Part shown: positions 1-6,362 of the stretch, in pieces
Position numbering within the stretch: position 1 is the stretch's first letter
How the letters are laid out: every line of letters begins with the position of its first letter
From: a bacterium
GTDB taxonomy: Bacteria; Planctomycetota; Planctomycetia; Pirellulales; Pirellulaceae
Assembly: GCA_030432015.1 (NCBI GenBank)
Contig: JAUIHJ010000345.1
Coordinates: 1-8,506 of the forward strand
DNA: 8,506 nt
Direction: 5' to 3'
Program-made: the position numbers and the translations under genes
The notes under the pieces: generated by a model
Databases searched by the model: none
What the model was told of the DNA's origin: nothing
What the model saw: only the letters and a program-made list of their open reading frames with translations

Positions 1-193
1 CCAAACCCTCGAATTCGTTGATGTTCCGAATTCCGTAATACTGTTCAGCAAAGATCACGTGAATCGCGGGAGTTCGAGGAGAGGGCAGCGAGGGCACTCG
101 TCGTGCAGGAGAACCGCCTAGACTAACTCGCCCAAGGTCACGTGTCGAGGGTACAGCTGCCGCATATAAACCGGCTGCCAGCCCGACCGACAT
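1..193 (-). CDS. possible 5' end of an unrecognised gene running off the left edge
   Basis: A minus-strand frame is open from a TGA at 239-241 to the window edge, with an ATG at 191-193. From that ATG it gives about 64 residues. The first part (MSVGLAAGLYAAAVPST) could pass for a short exported N-terminus, and the last visible part (IHVIFAEQYYGIRNINEFEG) has normal protein-like composition, but the middle is a Pro/Ser/Arg-rich stretch. An AAGAAAG about ten bases before the ATG is only a weak ribosome site. I do not recognise a family. It overlaps the other weak frame at 118-396, so at most one is likely real. The sequence to the left of the window would decide this. Confidence 0.22.
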   Translation of the reverse strand, partial: MSVGLAAGLYAAAVPSTRDLGRVSLGGSPARRVPSLPSPRTPAIHVIFAEQYYGIRNINEFEGL

Positions 194-396
194 GCGAGTG
201 ACTTTCTTAAAGTGCGAACGGTCACATCCGCGCGCTGATCACGCAACAACAAAATGACCGAGTGCAATTCGGCGACAATCCGGAACCGGCTCATTTCTAG
301 ACGCCCATTAGATTCCATTGCGGAAAAACGGCCTTTCGGCGAAAGAGGTGCCTCTCCCGCTGACGGGGTTTGCGCTGCTGAATCGCACTCGGCCAT
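118..396 (-). CDS. hypothetical small ORF directly behind the sulfatase, doubtful
   Basis: This 92-codon frame starts with an ATG that abuts the TAA of the sulfatase with no intervening base, an arrangement that sometimes marks translational coupling. It has no Shine-Dalgarno sequence, no signal peptide, no membrane segment and no motif I recognise; the composition is Arg/Ser/Leu-rich. A terminator-like hairpin with a T-run lies inside it (324-345), which suggests that transcription of the sulfatase ends before most of this frame. It also overlaps the left-edge frame. I keep it only as a low-probability gene; it may be chance open sequence downstream of the sulfatase. Confidence 0.18.
   Translation of the reverse strand: MAECDSAAQTPSAGEAPLSPKGRFSAMESNGRLEMSRFRIVAELHSVILLLRDQRADVTVRTLRKSLACRSGWQPVYMRQLYPRHVTLGELV
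324..368 (-). terminator. candidate intrinsic terminator behind the sulfatase
   Basis: Read on the minus strand, three small inverted repeats follow each other about 30-75 bases after the sulfatase stop: CCCG/CGGG with a CTGA-type loop (about 357-368), AGAGG/CCTCT (345-356), and CTTTC-GCC-GAAAG (333-345). The last one is followed after four bases by TTTTT (324-328). A stem followed by a U-run is the hallmark of rho-independent termination. The stem is short (5 bp), so strength is uncertain. Confidence 0.4.
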
Positions 397-1965
397 TTAG
401 CGCTGACGATAGGCCGGCCACTCAATTCGCTGCGATTCGTACCGGGGCCACGTCCAGGCATCCCAGACGGGGGTCTCGGCCTGAACGTCGTGGTAGAGGG
501 ACTTCATCTGCGCCGACATGCGTTTCAACCGATCCGGCTCGTCGGTCGCCAGGTCGGTGGTTTCGCCGATATCCTGTTTGAGGTTATAGAGCTCAAAGCT
601 CGCCAACTGGGCCGTCTTGATCGCCCGCATCTCCTCGGGCAGCAAGTCGGCCGACGGTTTCAGGTCCGGGACGTCCAGGTGCGCCAGCAGCTTCCAATCG
701 CCATCGCGCATGGCAACCTTGGTCTTGCTGGATGCGCGCAGGAAGTGCCAATACAACGGCGTCGCCCGCTGGATTAGCTTGCCCTCGAGTGCCGGCAAGA
801 AGCTGACCCCGTCCAATGCGCGGTCAGCGGGAACGGAAATCCCTGCCAGCTCGCAAAGCGTCGGTAGCAGGTCGACGCCGCAAATCGGCTCGGCGCTCGT
901 TTCCCCGGCCGTGGTCCGCCCGGGCCAGCGGACAATTCCAGGCACGCGAATTCCGCCGTCGTACAGATGGCCCTTCTTGGCCCGCAGGGGACCGGCCGAT
1001 CCATGGGGGTGAATTCGTGTAATGGCCGGCCCGTTGTCGCTGGTAAACAGGACGAACGTATTGTCGCGAAGCTGCAGTCGATCCAGCGTCGACGCCAGAC
1101 GCCCAAACGCAGCGTCCATCTGCGTGACGTTGCCGTGATGGGCTGCACGGCTGAGATCCACGGCCGTCGGTTCGCCGACCGCGGAATAAAGATCCGCAAA
1201 TTGCCGATCCGAAGCGATCGGTTCGTGCGGTTCGTGAAAGCAGACGTAGAGAAAGAATGGCTTGTGCGGGTCGCGGCCGTTTTCGAGCCACTCGATGGCC
1301 TCAGCCGCCACCAGCGGCGCTGCGTAACCTTTCAGAGGCCCGACTGGCTGGCCGTTACGCACGAAGTTGACCGGATCCTTGTGGTTCGGCAAGGCGTTAT
1401 TCTGGGTGGAAAACCAGTGGTCAAAACCATGATCCGACGGTTGCGGTTGCGACGGCAAGTTGAAGTCGCCATTGAGATGCCACTTGCCAACGTGACAGGT
1501 CGTGTAGCCCGCTTTGCGGAGCAGCGTTGCGACGGTGACTTCGCTGCGCCGAACGTGCATCGGCGAGAACATGGGAATCCAATTGTGAATTCCGGCGCGA
1601 TACGGCGTCCGCCCGGTCATCAAACCGGTCCGCGCCGGCGAGCAATTCGGGGCCGCCGCATAACAGTCGGTCAGTCGCAATCCCTCGCGAGCAAACTGAT
1701 CCAGGTGCGGCGTCTTGATCACAGGATGTCCGTAGCAAGCCAGATCGCCGTACCCCAGATCGTCCGCCAATACAACAACGACATTGGGTCGACGGCCGAT
1801 CTGGGCGGCTCGTACTTGATGGTCAGCGCAGGCTGAGAATGTGACGACAAATGCGATCAGGCCGAGTGAGGCAAGTTTGTGCCGCAAGATTCTGTGCAGA
1901 GCATAAAGCACGAGTTCGCGGCGACGGAAACTGGGGGTGGTTGGCTGCGTATTCGGGAAGAACAT
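397..1965 (-). CDS. exported sulfatase (FGly-dependent, arylsulfatase A-like)
   Basis: Predicted to hydrolyse sulfate esters, probably on sulfated polysaccharides, outside the cytoplasmic membrane. The 522-residue length fits type I sulfatases. Visible motifs: metal-binding D68-D69 in LADDLGYGD; the FGly signature C108-S-P-A-R with the TGR that follows, where Cys108 is expected to be converted to formylglycine; G-K161-W-H163; H244-E-P-H247; the metal ligands D310-N311 in TSDNG; and K331 with GGIR at 337-340. All expected catalytic positions are present, so the enzyme should be active. The N-terminus has an unusually long n-region (about 30 residues, Arg-rich), a hydrophobic stretch at 31-45 and F-S-A-C46, which could be a lipobox, so it may be a lipoprotein; cleavage at AQ near 54 is the alternative. 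The ATG has AAGGA six bases upstream (1972-1976). It stands alone, with no carbohydrate-uptake or maturase gene next to it. Substrate cannot be read from the sequence. Confidence 0.95.
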   Translation of the reverse strand: MFFPNTQPTTPSFRRRELVLYALHRILRHKLASLGLIAFVVTFSACADHQVRAAQIGRRPNVVVVLADDLGYGDLACYGHPVIKTPHLDQFAREGLRLTDCYAAAPNCSPARTGLMTGRTPYRAGIHNWIPMFSPMHVRRSEVTVATLLRKAGYTTCHVGKWHLNGDFNLPSQPQPSDHGFDHWFSTQNNALPNHKDPVNFVRNGQPVGPLKGYAAPLVAAEAIEWLENGRDPHKPFFLYVCFHEPHEPIASDRQFADLYSAVGEPTAVDLSRAAHHGNVTQMDAAFGRLASTLDRLQLRDNTFVLFTSDNGPAITRIHPHGSAGPLRAKKGHLYDGGIRVPGIVRWPGRTTAGETSAEPICGVDLLPTLCELAGISVPADRALDGVSFLPALEGKLIQRATPLYWHFLRASSKTKVAMRDGDWKLLAHLDVPDLKPSADLLPEEMRAIKTAQLASFELYNLKQDIGETTDLATDEPDRLKRMSAQMKSLYHDVQAETPVWDAWTWPRYESQRIEWPAYRQR

Positions 1966-2336
1966 GGTGATTCCTTCGCTGGGACTCTGCGCTCGGTGTC
2001 ATAGGGTCGGGAAGGTCGCCGCAGGTTCGCTTTGACCAACAACAAGCTGCGCGGGGTCAAGATTTCCGACACCATCGAACGTTGGCGAATGAGCGCGCCA
2101 CTGCGCGCGGCGTGCTGGCGGCATCGGTGAGTCGTTTCTGAATTGCTTGCGTGCGAGGCAGCTACACGAAACTGGCCGATGACGCATGTCCTGCGTACCA
2201 TCAGACGGTGTCATGCGTGAAAAACCATCAAGAGAATGAATTACCTCATCATCATCGTCACCACCCTTATCTCCTTCACGATCGCTGCAGCAACTCCGCC
2301 GATATCCTGATGATTCCCGGACTGGCGCGAAAAGGT
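1966..2336. other. intergenic region upstream of the sulfatase
   Basis: About 370 bases between the protease stop and the sulfatase start, both genes on the minus strand. It should hold the sulfatase promoter, but I find no convincing -35/-10 pair. It contains the strong inverted repeat at 2093-2108 and a short hydrophobic plus-strand frame at 2236-2310. Open frames that cross it are extensions of out-of-frame reading within the neighbouring genes. No RNA gene recognised. Confidence 0.5.
2093..2108. repeat. perfect inverted repeat GCGCGC-CACT-GCGCGC
   Basis: Six perfect GC pairs around a four-base loop, about 130 bases upstream of the sulfatase start. It has no T-run on either strand, so it is not a classical terminator. 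It could be a leader hairpin in the sulfatase transcript, a pause site or chance in GC-rich DNA. Confidence 0.35.
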
Positions 2337-3821
2337 TTAATACATGTCGACAAACGAATTCGCGATCAGCATATCTTCGACAAATCGCTGCGGTAGACCA
2401 ATGTTCGGATTCCCGATGGCGGCCAGAATTGGCGTTGGGAAGAAGATGTCGACTGCCAGGAACAGGTCGCCACGAATCCGATACATGACCAGGTGTGAAT
2501 CGCCCATTACCGGCGCCGTCCGATAGTGTCGCCAAAGTCGGAGATCTCCTGTCCGCATATTGATACGCGGCTGTCGGTCGGTAAGAAGTGGGTTTGGATC
2601 GATGAACACCTCATTTGGATTCAGGAGTGGGGGTGCCAGAACAATATTCCTCCCCAGCACCAGATTCGCGTGCTTACGCACGTTGTGGTCGAACGCCAAT
2701 TGAAGTTCCGCGTCGGATTGCGCTGGTACAATCGGGAAGGCGACAATTCGGACGCCGCCGTTTGAGTTGGGGAACGAGATACGCGATTCGAAAAAGCTCC
2801 CCGGCACGTTTCGTTCGTCGATGGTGTATCCTTGTGGAACGAGCACTCGATATCCATACGCCGCGTTCGTGACGATCAACAGGTTCTTTCGCTGTACAAC
2901 CTGCGCGAGAATGTCCTTGGGAATGAGCGTGGCAAATCGGGGAAGGTCGTCAACGTATTCCCGGAATATCTGATCTGGATCATGACTCGCGAATCCCCAA
3001 TGCTTTGAAGCGAGTGAAATCGTGCCATCCTGCGGCCCGACCTGCAGTGTCCTCATATTTGACAGGTTGCTGACGCCGGTGCCAGCAAACTCCGAACTGA
3101 TATCCGGGATGTTTGGAAGGTTCGAGAATGGTCGTGGCGCGTTGGACACCGCCAAGAGCTTCACATTGCGATGTGGAATCGCGTAGTTGAGGTCGAATTC
3201 GCCACGCCCTTCTCCGGCAAAGAAGACACCGATCATGTCGCCGGATAGATCCATCACCGGTGATCCGCTCTGGCCGCCTGCTCCAGGGATCTGTAGCTGA
3301 AATACAGGAATTGTAATTCCGAGCCTCTTGCTCAAGAGATCCGGCGGATCACGGTGCGCACTGAAGACACCAAGCAATGGAGTTTGCTTCAGATCACGCG
3401 GGTTACCAACAACTAGGATCTTGTCAAGTTGCTTTGGTTCGTAATCATTGTCGTCTGGCAACGAAAGCAGTGCGTTTTCGGCCGGCGCCGGCTGGCTCAA
3501 TCGAAGTGCTGCAAGGTCAAGGTCCGGTCGACCGTCGAGCAATTGACACGAAATGGGGGCAGCGACGCCGGGCAATTCCACGAATACGTTCTGCGCATTG
3601 TTAATGACGTGATAATTCGTGATTAACGTCTGGCGGTCTCGATAGAGAAAGCCTGTCCCTGATGAAACAGAGCCACTGTTGTAGGACTCGACAAAACCAA
3701 CACCATTGCGCGAGCGACTGAGAATTTGCTGGAATTTACTCGTGTCGTCCGCAATGCCGAGAGTGTGACCGACCAGGATAAGCAAGCAAGAGATCGAGAG
3801 TGTTCGTTTTGCAGGAATCAT
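2337..3821 (-). CDS. exported trypsin-like serine protease with unusual C-terminal domain
   Basis: Predicted envelope serine endopeptidase of the trypsin/HtrA fold (chymotrypsin clan). Residues 1-24 form a signal peptide (basic MIPAKR start, hydrophobic core, cleavage near GIA-DD). Catalytic triad visible: His71 in TNYHV, Asp102 in DLDLAAL, Ser185 in GGQSGSP; the usual GTGF precedes the His at 55-58. The protease domain covers about 35-225. Unlike HtrA/DegP there is no PDZ domain. Instead residues about 245-494 form another domain; the segment YGYRVLVPQGY (322-332) and the closing IANSF pattern recall PsbP/Mog1-like folds, which is only an inference from pattern. The start ATG overlaps the TGA of the upstream membrane-protein gene by four bases (ATGA), with GGGAG seven bases before it, so the two are very likely translationally coupled and act together. 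Substrate unknown. Confidence 0.88.
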   Translation of the reverse strand: MIPAKRTLSISCLLILVGHTLGIADDTSKFQQILSRSRNGVGFVESYNSGSVSSGTGFLYRDRQTLITNYHVINNAQNVFVELPGVAAPISCQLLDGRPDLDLAALRLSQPAPAENALLSLPDDNDYEPKQLDKILVVGNPRDLKQTPLLGVFSAHRDPPDLLSKRLGITIPVFQLQIPGAGGQSGSPVMDLSGDMIGVFFAGEGRGEFDLNYAIPHRNVKLLAVSNAPRPFSNLPNIPDISSEFAGTGVSNLSNMRTLQVGPQDGTISLASKHWGFASHDPDQIFREYVDDLPRFATLIPKDILAQVVQRKNLLIVTNAAYGYRVLVPQGYTIDERNVPGSFFESRISFPNSNGGVRIVAFPIVPAQSDAELQLAFDHNVRKHANLVLGRNIVLAPPLLNPNEVFIDPNPLLTDRQPRINMRTGDLRLWRHYRTAPVMGDSHLVMYRIRGDLFLAVDIFFPTPILAAIGNPNIGLPQRFVEDMLIANSFVDMY

Positions 3822-4552
3822 TCTTCTTCTCCCGGAAACTGCATTTTGAGTCGTTCCAAAATCTTGTCTTTCGAGGTTGATTGAGCCGTCAACTCGGCGA
3901 CAAGTTTGTCGATCTGTTGGCGATTTTCCCGAGGCGCTTGGCTCATAACGAATCCAAGTCGATCGTCAACGTTGGGCATCGATTGAAGGTTTGCCACTTT
4001 CCAGATCTTTGTCCAACTCGCCCGATTTTGCTTGTTCGCCAGCAGGCTGGTTCCAGGGTCAGCCTCTAATGAACCGTGAACTGCCTGGGCAACGACTCCC
4101 GTTTCGCCTGGATCTTCGATGTACATGTCAAGCAGGCGATCGATCTGTGGACTGTTAAAGCCAAGTTTCGTCAGCCTGCCACGCAGGTTTTCATCCTGAA
4201 AATTGAGCGTGTCATTGACGCGAAGTGTGATCCCCGCCAACATCCCCACGATTGCGAAGATCGCGAAAGGGGCCAGGAATTGACCGACTTGAAGTCGTTG
4301 CGGCACTTCGCCTGGTTCACGCGGTTTCCTTGCTTCGAGCATAAGCGGTGCTAATGCGCCTACAATGCCCACGGTACTCGTTGCGAGAGTGGCGAGTAGT
4401 GGTGATTCGCTGAGGCCAACAATCAACCCCGCCAACAGCCCTGCGCCCATAAAGCCGAAGGCGCTAATGAACTTGTCACGTCGCACGCAGACACCGCCAA
4501 CGACCAGCCCTGCGGCAAAGACGATCGTGCAGAGGATGATTTGGAAATGCAT
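3818..4552 (-). CDS. four-helix membrane protein coupled to the protease, family not recognised
   Basis: A 244-residue protein with four hydrophobic segments at about 4-23, 31-47, 52-72 and 92-110, Gly/Ala-rich and tightly packed in the first three. After the last helix comes a soluble, charged C-terminal part (about 112-244) with mixed helix-type sequence and a Lys/Glu-rich end (KDKILERLKMQFPGEEE). I do not recognise the family. The even number of helices places both ends on the same side, and basic residues after helix 1 (RRDK) do not settle which side. The ATG is well supported by a strong GGGAGGT (4559-4565) six bases upstream. Its stop overlaps the protease start (ATGA), so the pair is one operon with this gene first. 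A membrane anchor, substrate sensor or regulator for the protease are the obvious possibilities, all inferred from context. Confidence 0.82.
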   Translation of the reverse strand: MHFQIILCTIVFAAGLVVGGVCVRRDKFISAFGFMGAGLLAGLIVGLSESPLLATLATSTVGIVGALAPLMLEARKPREPGEVPQRLQVGQFLAPFAIFAIVGMLAGITLRVNDTLNFQDENLRGRLTKLGFNSPQIDRLLDMYIEDPGETGVVAQAVHGSLEADPGTSLLANKQNRASWTKIWKVANLQSMPNVDDRLGFVMSQAPRENRQQIDKLVAELTAQSTSKDKILERLKMQFPGEEE

Positions 4553-4558
4553 GTGAAC

Positions 4559-4565
4559 ACCTCCC
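4559..4565 (-). promoter_or_regulatory. strong Shine-Dalgarno of the membrane-protein/protease unit
   Basis: GGGAGGT on the minus strand, six bases from the ATG at 4550-4552. It is the strongest ribosome site in the window and fixes the start of the first gene of the protease unit. Confidence 0.8.
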
Positions 4566-4707
4566 GCAAATAGCTGTTAAGGACCCTGACTCATCCGCTC
4601 CCCCCGATTGTGGCAGAGTCGCCTCAGGATTTCCAGACTTTTGCCAATGATCGCCACGACGCGCAGACCCTGGATCAGAGTGCTCAGATTAGGGCAACGG
4701 CGTGAAC

Positions 4708-4747
4708 GGCGACGATGAGACGACAACAGGCGACAAAAAAGGCGACA
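4708..4747. repeat. short irregular GGCGAC repeats
   Basis: The unit GGCGAC (GTCGCC on the minus strand) occurs three times within 40 bases, separated by A-rich spacers and with an additional ACGAC between the first and second copies; a run of six A precedes the last copy. The spacing is irregular, so this is low-complexity DNA rather than a clear tandem array. Confidence 0.3.
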
Positions 4748-4804
4748 AAGACACAGACCGTGACGCCGCAATCTGGAAGACATCGGTCAAACAACGAACA
4801 TAGG

Positions 4805-4830
4805 CAACTGGTCGCGCCTGTCGCCAGTTG
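4805..4830. repeat. inverted repeat CAACTGG / CCAGTTG
   Basis: Two perfect 7-base arms (4805-4811 and 4824-4830) flank a 12-base GC-rich spacer. It could be a protein-binding site or an RNA hairpin. There is no adjacent T-run, so a terminator is unlikely. Confidence 0.35.
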
Positions 4831-5044
4831 AACACGGCTCGCGAATTCTTCGCCACCGAGATTCGTGCGGTTGGACGTGCGATGTTTACCCCATCGTCCC
4901 CGACAGCGGCGAGAGCAGGACCAAGAGGACGCACCCAATATTTGAATGTTGCCGTCGTCCCCGGCAATCAGGCAGTTTGAAAGCTCGCCAGCAGACCGCG
5001 TTGCCCCATCGGGAGGGAATTGGGCATCCCAGATTGTGGGTGAT

Positions 5045-5050
5045 TATACT
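5045..5050 (+). promoter_or_regulatory. possible -10 element for the mu-protocadherin-like gene
   Basis: TATACT lies about 75 bases upstream of the chosen start. The best upstream partner, TTGGGC at 5020-5025, is 19 bases away, which is longer than the usual 17. It is the only reasonable sigma-70-like -10 in this AT-poorer stretch. Confidence 0.3.
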
Positions 5051-5111
5051 AATGTGAAGCGTCCATAAATTAGGTCGAGTGAGGCGTGATTTCATCGTTG
5101 GTTTTCTTAGT

Positions 5112-5117
5112 AGGGAG
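5112..5117 (+). promoter_or_regulatory. ribosome site AGGGAG that decides the start at 5126
   Basis: AGGGAG ends eight bases before the GTG at 5126, ideal spacing. The other candidate start, GTG at 5117-5119, overlaps this motif and would have no usable ribosome site. An in-frame TAG at 5111-5113 excludes any start further upstream. Confidence 0.6.
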
Positions 5118-5125
5118 TGTTCAAC

Positions 5126-6298
5126 GTGTATCTCAACTTGCGATTCCCTGCTGTCCGAATTGGGCTGGGATTGACGACTTGCCTGATGATCGTTTTTCTC
5201 GTCCAGCTTGAGGTTCAGGGACAGGTCCCGGGCCCCGGATACTCGACGAATCGCCACTACTGGGGTGGAACCGCGCATGGTGGTCCGATTGGTTACGGGA
5301 CTGCGATCAACCACCACACGATCACGCTAAACCAGGACGCCCACGCCCTGGGTTCGAATTTTGGTTTGCGCTATGCATTTCAAAACGCGCCATCGGCGGG
5401 GCCAAATATCACCTACTCGCCGACGAACATTGCTGTCCTTCCCGGGCGAAGCGTTGTCCCTGGGCAGGGAGTTGTCGCGCAGCACGTAAACGCGGGAACG
5501 GCACGACGTCCCGTGCATTACCAGTTGGCGGACACGATTCACAGCGATCTGCAAAACCGGATCGCAACACATACGTCCTCGCCGTTCTCCGCAGACTGGT
5601 ACAAGAACCATCCCCATGCCTGGCTCGGAGGCCACGATTTGCCCGCCAGTTTCGACGCCTGGCAGATGGCCGACTGGGCATCGATTACGAAACATCTGGC
5701 GATTTCTCCAAACCCCATCGATTACAATTTTGGACCAGATTATTGGGGAGCTGCAGAGACCTTCCGGGATGGACAACCGGCCGGCGAAATCGTCGATTTC
5801 CGCGAACCGGCCACGAAGATTGCTGATTCCACCAAAGGCGGCGCCAAGCCCGACGAATGGTTGCCACTGGGAGTCTACGCGTTGATCCCATCGGGGCAAA
5901 ACGATACCAACATGGTGCTGCAGCTTTCGCTCAGCAAGCAAGGTGATATCCAAGGCTCGTACTTCAATCCGTTGACCGATGCGAGTCAACAGGTGAGCGG
6001 CGCGCTGGATGCAAAATCGCAGCTCGTTGCCTGGAAAATTGGTACACAGAAATCGTTCGTGATGGAAACCGGATTAAGCAGCCTCACAAAGAACCAGTCG
6101 ACGATGCTGGCGCACTTCAATGACGGCTGGTCGCAGATCTGGACGATGATCCGTGTGAACAAACCGTCGAATTCGCCGGCGGCCGCGGCGGCCGGATCGC
6201 AGCGTGCGGCTTCCCAACAGCCGGGCGTTGCGGATGCTCCAGAGGACCCGGCCGCGCCGGACGAGCCGGCGCCGGCCGCTTCGCCACTCAACCATTAG
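5126..6298 (+). CDS. secreted mu-protocadherin-like planctomycete surface protein
   Basis: A 390-residue exported protein starting with GTG. Residues 1-33 form a signal peptide with a hydrophobic core and cleavage near QGQ-V. The N-terminal third is rich in Gly, His, Tyr and Asn (for example HYWGGTAHGG), without a known motif. A WYKNHPHAW segment sits at about 158-166, and a compact domain from about 243 to 345 contains DEWLPLGVYAL, then an alternating beta-rich stretch ending in WTMIRVNKP. From memory this layout resembles planctomycete proteins annotated as 'mu-protocadherin-cell-surface protein'; the true function of that family is not established. The tail (about 346-390) is Ala/Pro/Ser-rich and disordered-looking, with no sorting signal I can name. 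It is a single-gene unit, divergent from the protease unit and convergent with the thioredoxin-like gene 64 bases away. A GTG eight codon-bases upstream (5117) is the alternative start. Confidence 0.8.
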   Translation: MYLNLRFPAVRIGLGLTTCLMIVFLVQLEVQGQVPGPGYSTNRHYWGGTAHGGPIGYGTAINHHTITLNQDAHALGSNFGLRYAFQNAPSAGPNITYSPTNIAVLPGRSVVPGQGVVAQHVNAGTARRPVHYQLADTIHSDLQNRIATHTSSPFSADWYKNHPHAWLGGHDLPASFDAWQMADWASITKHLAISPNPIDYNFGPDYWGAAETFRDGQPAGEIVDFREPATKIADSTKGGAKPDEWLPLGVYALIPSGQNDTNMVLQLSLSKQGDIQGSYFNPLTDASQQVSGALDAKSQLVAWKIGTQKSFVMETGLSSLTKNQSTMLAHFNDGWSQIWTMIRVNKPSNSPAAAAAGSQRAASQQPGVADAPEDPAAPDEPAPAASPLNH

Positions 6299-6362
6299 AC
6301 GTGCAAGCACCGGCGGCGGCAACGGCCTCGAGGTTGCTGAGCCCAGCGTCGGCATCCATTGC

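Larger units (their letters stand above)
4566..5111. other. long divergent intergenic region
   Basis: About 550 bases separate the divergent protease unit (minus) and the mu-protocadherin-like gene (plus), so promoters for both should lie here. Several overlapping open frames of 68-143 codons exist but none has a good start, ribosome site or sensible composition, and I judge them chance. Visible structure: repeated GGCGAC units with a run of six A at about 4708-4746, an inverted repeat at 4805-4830 and a TATACT hexamer at 5045-5050. No known RNA family is recognised. The size leaves room for a small RNA or a degraded gene. Confidence 0.5.

Noticed and set aside
967..1836. 289-codon plus-strand frame
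   Set aside because: It is antisense to the sulfatase, whose motifs are complete on the minus strand; it has no recognisable domain and is a shadow of the codon bias.
1999..2535. 178-codon minus-strand frame overlapping the protease 3' end
   Set aside because: It is out of frame with the protease, has no ribosome site or motif, and has Arg/Ser/Cys-rich shadow composition.
4689..4967. 92-codon minus-strand frame in the intergenic region
   Set aside because: It starts with TTG without a ribosome site and ends in Ser/Pro/Val low complexity; judged chance.
4886..5317. 143-codon minus-strand frame across the start of the mu-protocadherin-like gene
   Set aside because: It is antisense to the signal-peptide region of a well-supported gene and has no recognisable domain.
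6299..6362. Bidirectional terminator between the convergent genes
   Set aside because: Only a 4-bp GCTG/CAGC stem is visible and no T-run follows on either strand.
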